DNA of 64,000 nt from contig NC_088649.1 of NCBI RefSeq assembly GCF_964019385.1, positions 21,035,508 through 21,099,507 of the forward strand, in the 5' to 3' direction. Under the pieces are notes generated by a model. That model was given only the letters and a program-made list of their open reading frames with translations. It was not told the origin of the DNA and made no database searches. The DNA comes from Sycon ciliatum. Taxonomy: Eukaryota > Porifera > Calcarea > Leucosolenida > Sycettidae. Made by a program: the position numbers and the translations under genes. Of this stretch, positions 40,382 through 51,217 are shown piece by piece (position 1 is the first letter of the stretch; each line of letters opens with the position of its first letter).

Positions 40382-40724
40382 AGGGACGTTTAGCAATGCG
40401 AAAGTTCGAAAGAAAATTCGAGTCTGGGAATGAGTACAGAAAAAAAGCTCGAAAAAAAAGCTCGAAAACTTGGACGCGAAGTTGCAGTGATTTGCGAAAG
40501 TAAATTTCTCTTTTCTCCGTACGCATTTGACTACAGAGAGTAGTAATTTTACAGCCCCTGTTTGAGACTGAGCTCCATATACGGTACGGTACTACAAGAT
40601 TCAAATAACTTCGAGAAAAAGTCATTTCGCATTGCTAAACCTCACAAGTTTTCTTTTTCGAACCAGATTTTCGCGAAATATCACCACCACAAAAAGTTCG
40701 AATTTTCGCACTGCTAAACGTCCT
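40382..40724. mobile_element. MITE, 343 bp
   Basis: Left end AGGGACGTTTAGCAATGCGA and inverted right end AGGACGTTTAGCAGTGCGAA. Imperfect repeats continue inwards (aaagttcgaaagaaaattcg). The flanks both contain taata, a possible target duplication. A related motif, catttcgcattgctaaac, occurs internally near 40620, so the element may itself be composite. No coding. Confidence 0.6.
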
Positions 40725-41068
40725 TAATAGTGTAATCAGTTCGGTTCTGAACTGCTGTTTTCCTGGCGGGTTGCGCCAGCGTTTTACAGGAAGTGTGGTG
40801 ATGTTTCCCTTTTGAACCCGTGAGATAGTTTGACCCCCGGTGTGCTTCTATTCTTATGATTTGTTGTCAGTTCATTTCTTCTGTCTACTCTATAAACGTT
40901 ATAATTTCCGATATTTGCCATACATATCCCAGTTGACGCCCTATGTTCTTTCGTCGAGGTTGTCCCGGCGCGACCATGCATACCGCCAAATGTTTCGACC
41001 ACCAACCCGCTACTAATCACGAGGACGTGATGGTCTTTGATAGGGGGGGTAGTTTTGCTCACGCGTTG
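40725..41068. other. No gene seen
   Basis: Short frames on both strands; none recognisable. Confidence 0.35.
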
Positions 41069-41147
41069 TCACGCTACAAGCTCAGCATTTGCGTATACGC
41101 TCATTGTACTGTTCAATACGACGTTCGCTACAAGCTCAGCATTTGCA

Positions 41148-41528
41148 GTTTGTATTACTGGTGAGAGTGGAGAGCTCTATGTAAGTGGTGCTCACCAGGC
41201 TCAACTTGGCCTAGTAAAGCTCAACTGATGAGGGGTGAATTCCTAGAAACAAGGTGTATTGAGCAGGGAGTGGTGCTGTCTCGCAGCTTAGCCGAGTGCA
41301 AGGCTTGAAGTACGTCTCTTGTGGTCTGGGTGGCAGTTGTGAGTCAGTCATTATACAATTAAAGTGAGAAAAACACGACCTGCAGTGTGCAGAGCAATAC
41401 TTCAGAGCGATCCATTTTCTGATTTACGATTCATTGTTCCTATATTAACCCAGAACAATTTTGATTTTGGACGTATATCTAGTCTCCAATGTGGGCCGGA
41501 CCCTCAATACTGAGCCCATTTAGTGTAC
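41148..41528 (+). mobile_element. H1-family copy, with core-intact hammerhead
   Basis: Same extent as 11578-11963, starting gtttgtattactggtgagag. The ribozyme at 41213-41271 keeps CUGAUGA, GAAA, stem I GCUCAA/UUGAGC and UA. Its stem II is GGGG/CCUA and stem III CAAGGUG has lost self-pairing, so activity would be weak if any. No TATA-like box (ctatgtaa). Confidence 0.6.
41213..41271 (+). ncRNA. Degenerate hammerhead, H1 family
   Basis: Core bases all present (CUGAUGA 41225-41231, GAAA 41246-41249, UA 41257-41258), but the base of stem II has a G-A mismatch and a G-U pair. Confidence 0.45.
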
Positions 41529-42128
41529 ATGTACTAGGAGTGAACTATTGCAAGAGTTGTGATGCAAAGCTGGTCTGAACTGCGTTCAGGGTCAGTAGGC
41601 CTCGTCCTGGATCATGAATACCGTTGTATTGTATTGCATTTAAACACACGACGAGGAGACAATAATTTGATAACCGCAATCAATAAAACTAGCTGAACCG
41701 ACATTTGTGTAGATTCAGAACATCTATCTGAGGCTGGGTGTATCTCGATTTAAAATATTATTTAAACACACGGCGAGGAGACAATAATTTGATAACCGCA
41801 ATCAATAAAACTAGCTGAACCGACATTTGTGTATTGTATTGCCTTTATTTTACATCGCAAGTCAAACTTGGGAAAAAGAAAGTGTGAAATACTGTTGACG
41901 CGCATTGGACATGCATGCAGCGTCGGAAATTCGGCGCGGAAAATCAATCACTATTCAAAGCAGAAATAACGTGCCAGGATCAGAGTACTATGTAGCTAGT
42001 GAGAGTCTGTGTACTAGTTTTGCAGTACTTCACACTTTCCTTTTCCCGCCTTATCACCTCAGCTATGACAGTTGGAAACACCCTATATAATACCAGTTTC
42101 AACTATATTTTTAATCATTCAACATCTA

Positions 42129-42172
42129 CCTTCACTGATGAGCTATGTATTAGCGAAACAGCTGTCTGAAGG
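42129..42172 (+). ncRNA. Type I hammerhead ribozyme H3, copy 2
   Basis: Identical to the copy at 14356-14399 across stems and core: CUGAUGA 42135-42141, GAAA 42155-42158, GUC ending 42166. Flanks differ at scattered positions, so the ribozyme looks at least as conserved as its surroundings. Confidence 0.75.
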
Positions 42173-43021
42173 AGTTTATCAATATCGTCTACGGAAGTGT
42201 CCTCGCAATGGTGATGGTTGGGTGCAGGAGGGTCTAGTCGGCTAAAGAGCGCAGTGTAATGGTGGCGGTGACTCAACATTTTATACAATGGCTGAGAGCT
42301 CTGTCGCACCCTGTAATAATGCATGGAATGATCACCTTACCTAAAAAATAGTAATTCCAAGAATGGTGGAAAATCGGCCATTTTGCTGTCCTATTTTTAT
42401 TTTTGGAGGTCTTGAATGCACGGTAACCCCCTTAAAATTATATATTTCTAGGTTCAATGAAGTATGAGGATCTAAAAAATAAAATAAGAAGGGCATGTCT
42501 ATGAAGAAATTATGAAGGTGTGCACCCAATTGTACTTTGCGGACGGCCATTTCTGCTAAGTTCATTTTTGTACCAAAATTACTATTTTTCTGAGTAGTCA
42601 ATGCTGCTTGCCAGATTTTCTTTCTCAAATGCTTCATTGTGATGTGTGAAAGGACTTGCAATCCCAAAGAGAAGCCAGACAACTGGTAAATCTGAAATAT
42701 GACCCCAAAGCAAGCAAATTTAGGCCGAAATCGATTAATGCACCCACCCCCAGAAATAAACATCAAACAGCCTTATCTCCGCGGAAACACCCCCTGATTT
42801 TTTGTGAAGTAACATGGGATGATACAGAGCACACACACCAACAAAAGGAGGGTACTATTTATGAAGAAAAAATCACCCCCAAAGGGTTGGAGCCTCCTTA
42901 ATGGTCCTTTCTTAAACTTTAACCTCTAGTGAAACTCTCTCACTTTAAAGTATCTCAAAATAACGTGATCCATGCAAGAAAGTCTCTTTGCGATCCATCT
43001 AATTATAATGTGATAACTTAC

Positions 43022-43093
43022 AGGTGTGTTAATTTGGTTGTGGCTTGAAACAGTCCTGCAGGAAGGTCAACAAGCTGATTTTTGTATAGTTCT
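43022..43093 (-). CDS. LRR exon 5 (72 nt)
   Basis: Minus strand: acceptor tttgttttcacag, 72 nt, donor gtaagt. Encodes LYKNQLVDLPAGLF and QATTKLTHL. Paralogue of the exon at 15137. Confidence 0.7.
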
Positions 43094-43230
43094 CTGTGAA
43101 AACAAAGTAGAACTCTGCTCAGGCATACCCCCATGGTTTGCAGGAAAGTATCCGTAGTACCCAAGGTCCTTCGCATCGTGATATTCTTCAGTATGGAACA
43201 ACACACCCATGCCCGGGGCAAGGAAGGTCA

Positions 43231-43460
43231 TTGTGATGTGTGAAAGGACTTGCAATCACAAAGAGAAGCCAGACAACTGGTAAATCTGAAATATGACCCC
43301 AAAGCAAGCAAATTTAGGCCGAAATCGATAAATACACCCACCCCCAGAAATACACCTCAAACAGCCTTATCTCCGCGGAAACACCCTCTAATTTTTTTGT
43401 GAAGTAACATGGGATGATACAGAGCACACTCATCCACAAAAAGGAGGGGGTTTATGAAGA
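43231..43460. repeat. Extra partial copy of a segment S block
   Basis: Repeats 42635-42865 in direct orientation on the far side of the LRR exon (tgtgatgtgtgaaaggactt, gaccccaaagcaagcaaatt, aaggagggggtttatgaag). Confidence 0.7.
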
Positions 43461-44339
43461 AAAAAATCCTGAGGAAGAAATTCATCGGCCTTTCCCACGT
43501 GCTGGAGCTGGAGAACCCTTACAGTCTTCGGTGCTGCTTTTAGGAAAGGTTTTCCAAGGACCAGGGAACAGCGAAAACTCATTTTCGCCATACCTTTGCC
43601 ATTCCAGAGTGAAAGATCTCGCCAAGGTATTCCTTCGGAACGACAGCAAACTAACCCCTGGTTCAAAATTTAGAATTTCCCGCACTTGTTTCCACGAAAA
43701 TTCATATCGCCATGGTTGTCACGACTACTTCGTCTGAACTATAGCGTACATTGTGCTAAGGGAGAAGTCAGCTTGAAAGATCCGAAGTACGGAAAGGTTT
43801 ACGTTTACGTTAGCGTTTATTTAGCTAAGGATATCTAATAACAACAAAGCTGTCTTTGACGGTACGGTACGGGATAGCGCCAGGCATGCCGATGGCACAA
43901 ACAAACAAACAAACACCGAATTAAGGCTGTGTGGACCCTGGCTAGCACTTTTGCATAGCTACGGGAATAAAATTGGTTCAGTGACTGACGAGTTCGAGAC
44001 CACAAAATGCTGTCAAAAGCGGCTTGATTACGAATCCAGCCAAGTTGCTTGCAATGTAGTCCTCAAATTGTACTCCTCTTTATCCGTTTTAGCCCTTTCA
44101 CTCAGGCTCTCTCTAGGAATTCTGCCTCATTGCAGAAACTGTCCATGTGCCTCATTGCAGAAATCGTCCTGTGGAGAAAGTCTAAGCACTTGAGATGAGG
44201 CGCGACCAACTTACAACCTTCCTGGAAAATTTGCGGAACAATATTTGGTCGTCCATTGTAATAAGTTTTGTATGGTTTAGCATATGGAGTTGTCAGTAAA
44301 AAGTGACAAGTCACTACTCAAACTGCGACAATTTCGATG
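43461..44339. other. No gene established
   Basis: Short open frames exist on both strands near 43430-43740 (for example FSPYLCHSRVKDLAKVFL). None is recognised. Near 43860 there is a match to the gataggtacggg repeats of 13.8 kb and a (caaa)n run. Confidence 0.35.
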
Positions 44340-44505
44340 ATGCGGAGGCAGTAGGCTAAATGGAATGAAGAATGAGGATTGAGCGGAGTGAATGAAGTGT
44401 TTTTACGCATGCAAGTGCAGAACAGGCAACACAGAAAATATCAAAAAAGACGCAAATGGGTGTGATGTGCAAGGAAATATCGACACACTTGTCGTCAAAG
44501 TTTAA
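44340..44505. repeat. Unit U copy 3, left piece
   Basis: Matches 8965-9107 (gtgaatgaRgtgYttWtacgc, aaggaaatatcgac) up to the TTAA. It continues at 46722 beyond family B copy 3. Confidence 0.7.
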
Positions 44506-46717
44506 GAGAGCATGTCTGAGAATACCAAAGTATGTGTGCAAGTGGATCTCTCCGATTTCGCTCAAAATTTGCAGGTAGGTTCCCTTTGGGGTGTGGATCA
44601 TGCAAAGCCCTTGAAAAAGTTTCTGAAGGGAACCTTGAAATTTGCATACCCCTCAAAAATGGCCGAAATATCACATTATTTATGGGTCTAGAAACGAGTC
44701 ACGCCACAGCGTATACGAACAAGCTATGAACAAAACTCCATCAAGCCAACATTGCCTCACCTTAGAAGAGTTCCTGGAGCAGTACCGCTTAGCCACGCCA
44801 GCATCCCAGAAGACGAGGTCCATCACCCCCTGACGCCACAAATGATCGTCTTGAAAATAGCCAATTTACAAGCGCTGGCAAAACAGCCAGCTACGTCCTC
44901 AATTGGCCAGAACTATACACCGGCAGATAGTAGAACACCTCGTCTAGCGCTGAGGACATGTCCCCCATCTTCCTTTTGGGGTTTTCTTGAAATAAACTTT
45001 TTTGAATTTTTCCACTCGACCATGCTGAAATACGGCCAAAGTCATACCTGCGCAGGAAAGCTCGCTACTCCGCGACGTCTCCTCAGCAATTTCTACTCCA
45101 ACACTACTCCCAAGGCCGCAGAACAAAGTGTAGTGTTGACTCTGACAAGGAAAAGCAGCGGTGATCACTTGTCACTCCAAACGACAAGCTTCTCCTTGCG
45201 CCACCAATAATTTTTTGTGCGACTGTTGATGCAAAAGTGACTGAAGGCCTTAGCGCAGTTTTTGAATTTTATTGCAAGATGCACGGTGAGATCGCGTGCT
45301 CTGTGACGTAGGATGACGCTTCCTGCATCACGTTACGCGGCCATCGATCGCGAATGTGCCTGGAACGCTACTCGGAACAGACCATGATGGCAGAGGTAAG
45401 ATGAGCTTCATTTCCTGCTTGAACTGCTGAGAACCCCCACAAACTGTCCTAGGAGTGTTGCAATGGCAGCAAGCCGTTGGAATATGCCCCGTACAGCATG
45501 GAGAGTTATTCGTCTTTCACACTTACCTCCTGCAATCCCGAACATAGTCCGACAGTAAAAGTCCCTTGTTTTCATGTCGATGCTCGACAAAAGCGACTAG
45601 CTCGGTCCCTTTGTGTTGACTGGCACGCGAGCAGCACTGGCTGCACGCACTTGTCGCGTGAACTGCATGAGAGATTTCTTACGTCATAAAGAATGTGATT
45701 TCATCATCATTTCACTGGTCTTCGACCTACATGGTCAGGGAAAGTCCCGGTTCGTAGGCCTACAACACGGTCAGCGTGTTCTTGAGCGCCGTAACAACAC
45801 AAGTGTGATCACTTCCAGACCAACGGGCGTTCAAGGCGAGTAACAAGCGCACTTGACAAAGGTGACTCTGAAATCGCGTGAGCCGTGGGCCACGCGACTT
45901 GGCATTCTTGCGTCACAAGGCACGTGATTTCACCGTGCATCTTGTAATAAAATTCAAAAACTGCGCTCAGGCCTTCAGTCACTTTTGCAGCAACAGTCGC
46001 ACAAAATATTATTGGTGGCGCAAGGAGAAGCTTGTCGTTTGGAGTGACAAGTGATCACCGCTGCTTTTCCTTGTCAGAGTCAACACTACACGTTGTTCTG
46101 CGGCCTTGGGAGTAGTGTTGGAGTAGAAATTGCTGAGGAGACGTCGCGGAGTGGCGAGCTTTCCTGCGCAGGTATGACTTTGGCCGTATTTCAGCATGGT
46201 CGAGTGGAAAAATTCAAAAAAGTTTATTTCAAGAAAACCCCAAAAGGAAGATGGGGGACATGTCCTCAGCGCTAAAAGAGGTGTTCTACTATCTGCCGGT
46301 GTATAGTTCTGGCCAATTGAGGACGTAGCTGGCTGTTTTGCCAGCGCTTGTAAATTGGCTATTTTCAAGACGATCATTTGTGGCGTCAGGGGGTGATGGA
46401 CCTCGTCTTCTGGGATGCTGGCGTGGCTAAGCGGTACTGCTCCAGGAACTCTTCTAACGTGAGGCAATGTTGGCTTGATGGAGTTTTGTTCATAGCTTGT
46501 TCGTATACGCTGTGGCGTGACTCGTTTCTAGACCCATTAATATTGTGATATTTCGGCCATTTTTGAGGGGTATGCAAATTTCAAGGTTCCCTTCAGAAAC
46601 TTTTTCATGGGCTTTGCAGAATCGATCCACACCCCAAAGGGAACCTACCTGCAAATTTTGAGCGAAATCGGAGAGATCCACTTGCACACATACTTTGGTA
46701 TTCTCAGACATGCTCTC
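44506..46717. mobile_element. Family B copy 3: complete 2.2 kb foldback element
   Basis: Ends GAGAGCATGTCTGAGAATAC and inverse, flanked by TTAA at 44502-44505 and 46718-46721; empty site at 9104. The arms are about 800 bp (44506 to about 45320 and about 45905 to 46717), almost perfect inverted copies, around a core of roughly 590 bp. The core has only short frames and no transposase motif. TTAA fits piggyBac or Kolobok; ends do not start CCY. Non-autonomous. Confidence 0.8.
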
Positions 46718-46756
46718 TTAAACATGCAACAATACCCTGATTTGCTCTTATCACGT

Positions 46757-47012
46757 AAAGTAAGTAAATTATCGTGTCCGTTAAGGAAAGGGAACTCACG
46801 ACGGCCGCTAACACCCGAAAAACCCTAACGGCAGATACAGCGCCTAACGGTGGGGGTGAGTGGATAAGTCTCACAACCCCTGGCACAAGTGCCGAAAACG
46901 ACCCCATTAGCTGCATCCATGTACCCCTTGTGCCTGGCCACAAGTTCCCAGTTGACTGTGGGTAGCAGCACGGCTGGAAAAACCGCTCCCACGCAGGACT
47001 TGAACCGGCGAC
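46757..47012 (-). mobile_element. SINE with tRNA-type box B and 12-bp target duplication
   Basis: Flanked by ctcttatcacgt at 46745-46756 and 47013-47024; the empty site near 9127 reads ctcttttcacgtcaaacatgg. On the minus strand the head is gtcgccggttcaagtcctgc, containing box B (GGTTCAAGTCC), and the tail is taatttacttacttt. Box A is absent, so the head is 5'-truncated. The body (gtgggtagcagcacg read on the plus strand) is not recognised. Likely mobilised by a LINE. Confidence 0.65.
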
Positions 47013-47044
47013 CTCTTATCACGTCCAACATGGATATGTACACC

Positions 47045-47850
47045 ATCAGTAATGTGGTGTAGTGGTGTTAGGGCCGCGTTACACTGCGGTTTCAATGCTC
47101 GTCATCGGCGTGACACATCATCATTATTATCATAGTGACCGCGGCTTGAGCTGGAGCATCGAGGCTGCAGCTCACCACGAGCCTTCACTGTGATTCTTGA
47201 TCAAACACTTTGAGCCGCGGTCGCGGCTTGACCTGCTTCCCGTACTTTGCATTGTTTCGTATGCGATAGTTTTAAAATTCAAAGTTTAATTCGTAGGCAG
47301 GCCAGGCTTTTTTGGATTCCCGAGTGCTTTGAAAGCAAGCACCCAAACCCACAATTTAACGTACAAGCCCATATACCCATTTTTGTTTGATTTGTTCCAG
47401 TATCTACACGATCTCCAAATATTGGCGCGTGAGCTGCAGTTCATTTCAAACCATAGGCAACGTGCGGTGCTTGATTTTCCGCAGTGCGCAGACTGCAGCT
47501 GAATTATGTAATGAAAGCAGAGATAACAGTTGCATACTTTGTTCATGAACGCTTGGTGTTAGCCATTCATTTAGCTATCGTGGGAATAATGGACTAGATT
47601 CATAGCGTTCAAAATGCTAAAATTTCCGAATACGAATTGGGAGGAGTCGGTGCATGCCACCACCTCCTGTTCACGCTCGAAATACAGATGTTTGTAAGCT
47701 TGCGTCCCTGCATATGGTATGAAAAGCTGAACACGTTCAACTCTTCCCGTCGTATATAATGATGATCTGTACGGTAGTACGGTTACGTTCCTGTTCCTGG
47801 TGTTCACATTGGACGCCGTCAGACCGTCCCGTTGGTTCCCGTTGCTCCTT
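47045..47850. other. No gene seen
   Basis: Contains a pair of inverted cgcggcttgagc/gagccgcggtcgcggc motifs (47140-47235), which may be the ends of a small element. Otherwise unremarkable. Confidence 0.35.
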
Positions 47851-48215
47851 ATAGGCCATTCACACGACGTGCAAACACTTGCACGTGTATGACTAAGATA
47901 ACATTTGCAAACCATGATCCAGTTCACACGGTGCTGGGCAAATTGTGCAACCATCAATGTATACAATCATAGTGACCTGAAAATACCGGGAAATGCGAAA
48001 TTTTGAATTTTCCTTTGATCAAGCACTGCATTTGCAATACGTACTTTCAACAACCGACACTTTTCCTGGCATGCAAAGATAATCGCGAGCAATAGGGCCT
48101 CGGCCAAGATAAAAATAATAATTTGCAAGCGTGTGTCCAAGTTTATCATATCGGAGTAAATATCCTTGGAAACGGTACGATAAAAGTGAGTTTGGACGTC
48201 GTGTGAATGGCCTAT
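47851..48215. mobile_element. MITE with GGCCATTCACACGAC ends
   Basis: ATAGGCCATTCACACGACGT at the left and its inverse at the right (48196-48215). GGCC-N-CACACG-type ends are seen in PIF/Harbinger relatives, but the target duplication is unclear because the ends run into a TATA palindrome. Directly after it, at 48218, a second copy of the end begins (taggccattcacacgacat), so another element of the family may follow. Confidence 0.55.
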
Positions 48216-48236
48216 AGTAGGCCATTCACACGACAT

Positions 48237-48911
48237 CCAAACTCTACCGCAACGCACGATGCTACTCGGAGAGTGAAAACTGCAATGGCTTCAGCGATGG
48301 AAACTTATAATTTGGATTCAAATTATGAGACTTCACTCGAATCGCTGCTACAAATTTCTCCAGACACCATCACTAGTAGATATCGACGGCAGCTACAGCA
48401 AACTATATTCCTGGTACAAGCAGCGTAATTGAGCAAAACGTGATCGAAATTGCAAAACTACTCTAGTATCACCAAGCACCGTACACTTTGGACGAATACA
48501 ATCAAAAAGGTCATCTATGAGTACATCATGGTAGATCTACACAATACAGCAAAACGGGAACATGCTGGTGACTGGAACAGGGCCAGTTCTTCACTGACTA
48601 AAACTTGTCACTTGTCACTTCTTCAGTTCCGGTGGGCACGCTGACCGTGCCCCTTCTTGTAGTAAATGTACAGCGGTACAGCAAATCGTACAAGATCAAT
48701 GCATGCAATGGCCCGTTGATGCATGCACTAAACCCCTGTCGACCTTCGCTCTAATCGAAAACGAAGGTTCGTTTCAACGGAAAACGAAAGTTCTTCGAAC
48801 CTTTGACTACTTCGTTTCACCCCTATCAAATTGGCTTTAACTTGTAACACAGCGTTTGGTAGGAGGATGAGACGAGAGCTTTGCAACTCAGAATTCCAGT
48901 GCTAAACTAAA
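48237..48911. other. No gene seen; possible second MITE body
   Basis: Follows the second TIR start. No matching right end found before the LRR exon. Short frames only (48207-48428). Confidence 0.3.
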
Positions 48912-48917
48912 ACTCAC

Positions 48918-48989
48918 AACTTTCCCAATTTTGTTGTGGCTTGGAACAGTCCAGCAGGTAGAGAACTGAAGTTATTAGAATCCATAAAT
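48918..48989 (-). CDS. LRR exon 6 (72 nt)
   Basis: Minus strand: acceptor cttcatttag, 72 nt, donor gtgagt. Encodes MDSNNFSSLPAGLF and QATTKLGKL. It is the most 5' of the six exons if they belong to one minus-strand gene. Confidence 0.7.
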
Positions 48990-49807
48990 CTAAATGAAGA
49001 TATAAAAACAAGTACAGAAATCAAAGGTCGTGATTTCTGCCGTGGATATTGATATGTAAATCCTGCACTTGTATTTAATTTTAAAAGTACAAATGTTATA
49101 CTTGCGCCTAGATAAAAACACTCCCTTCTTCATTCAAGCCATAAGCCGCTTGGACTCCAACTTTTGCAGTGCAGTGTTTCAACACGGATGCTCAACTTTT
49201 TCACATCACAGAATGAAATTTGCGAGAATAGACGTAAATGGGGATGCAGAAGGATTCAAAAAGTCAGTTTACCTTGTGCGATCTTTATGATGATGGGGCT
49301 TCCTAGAATGCTCTCGCCAAGAGGACCAATTTGAGCTTAAACTCAAGTCAACACACGTGTATGCGACCTACAGGTTTCTGTGCACTCGTAATCATGTTTT
49401 GTTTCATCTGGCGATGTTTGCATGATGCATGTAGCACCCTATTTCAATCCTTTTTGCTGTCGTGCCCTCCACTCGCACTCGAGGAGGCCAAAGCAACTTG
49501 CTTGTGGTCCCACCTGCTAGCACTGCTCGTTATGCTAAGTGCCTAAAGCACAGTGGAGCCATTTTGTGGAAAAGATTGTGAGAGCTGGACCGTGACGATC
49601 ACTCCTTCCATTTGGTGCTACCTTTGCACGGTCTTGTTAGGTGTTGACACTTCCATAGGGAGCACTTGTGCTGCCGCCACACTTACCATACTACACACTA
49701 ACCACACCATACCACACGTCATATCTGCGCTTGTGCGGCCTGCAACGCTTGGCGCCTATTGCTGGCTACTCTCACGCCTTGGCCATATATAGTTAGGCCT
49801 CAGGTGA
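48990..49807. other. Non-coding; part resembles element C interior
   Basis: Around 49285-49340 (ggggcttcctagaatgctcg, caagaggaccaatttgagc) resembles 22003-22045 inside element C. No terminal repeats seen. The remainder has no recognised feature. Confidence 0.35.
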
Positions 49808-50117
<310 letters not shown>

Positions 50118-50426
50118 GGTGACAAGCCTCTTTTACGGGCAAAATAGCGGAAACGTGAAATCGTAAATCATTGAAGATCAATTCAATTAAAAAAAGAAAA
50201 CTCTTTTAAAGAACGTCAAATCAATAAATGAGCGTTAGCATGCTAACGCGAGTTAGCAGCCAGCCCAGCGAGCTGGCCCAACCTGCACGCATGCGCGAGT
50301 CACGTGGGCACGCGCCCTTCAATATCCTGTACAATGTCTCTTTCATGTCATTGCTGTTTGGACTTTCGAGCGTGCAACATGCGGAACAGGTGTTCCCGAA
50401 ACAATTTCCTAGCATTTGGCGGCTCT

Positions 50427-50830
50427 ATTCAGAGTCATTGGCGGCTCCATGCGGAGGCATTGGCGGCTCCATGCGGAGTCATTCGGCGGCTCCATGCGGA
50501 GTAATTGGCAGCTCCATGCGGAGTAATTCGGCGGCTCCATGCGGAGTCATTCGCTGGCTCCATGCGGAGTCAATTGCCGGCTCCATGCGGAGTCATTCGC
50601 CGGCTCCATGCGGAGTCATTCGCAGGCTCCATGCGGAGTCATTTGCCGGCTCCATGCGGAGTCATTCGCCTGCTCCATGCGGAGTCATTTGCCGGCTCCA
50701 TGCGGAGTCATTTGCCGGCTCCATGCGGAGTCATTTGCCGGCTCCATGCGGAGTCATTTCCCGGCTCCATGCGGAGTCATTCGCCTGCTCCAAGCGGAGT
50801 CATTTGCTGGCTCAGCTGCGAGCCATTATA
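50427..50830. repeat. 23-bp minisatellite, about 17 copies
   Basis: Unit agtcattcgccggctccatg plus cgg, in the 3' UTR of RLE-LINE 1. Because 23 is not a multiple of 3, all three frames stay open and give spurious repeat proteins. Confidence 0.85.
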
Positions 50831-51217
50831 CCAGGTGCTCGAATCGGCACTCCCAGCTTAATGCAAAACTCGGTTGCTCTGTTGTGAGGTGGGGGATGCT
50901 AATTAGTAAATCCAATGTCAAATCCAATGTCAAAAGAAGAAAACTTTAAACTCAAAGTGAAAATTAAAGTAACAGGTCGCGTCATGTATGCAAGTCTAAG
51001 CCAATGTCAATATAAATTACCTGTCATGAATGTTATGAATGGATGTGCATGCATTGTGGAGAACTGTCCGTACACCTATCCAATTCAACAAATAGACAGA
51101 AAAATGACAACAGAGTGAAGTACCTACATTGTACATACATCCTACACCGTACCATCGGCAGCGAGTCCAACCGGTGCCAAGCCGGCGTCTCAGCAGCCCC
51201 CTTGCCATGGCAACAGC

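Larger units (their letters stand above)
41540..43110. repeat. Duplicated segment S, copy 2
   Basis: Counterpart of 13955-15230 including ribozyme H3 and an LRR exon. Carries a copy-specific insertion at 41640-41835 that contains a 72-base sequence twice (acacacgRcgaggagacaat through cgacatttgtgta, at 41643 and 41765). Confidence 0.75.

Noticed and set aside
50228-50949. Repeat proteins of about 120-220 residues
   Set aside because: The 23-bp minisatellite keeps all three frames open; there is no other coding sign.
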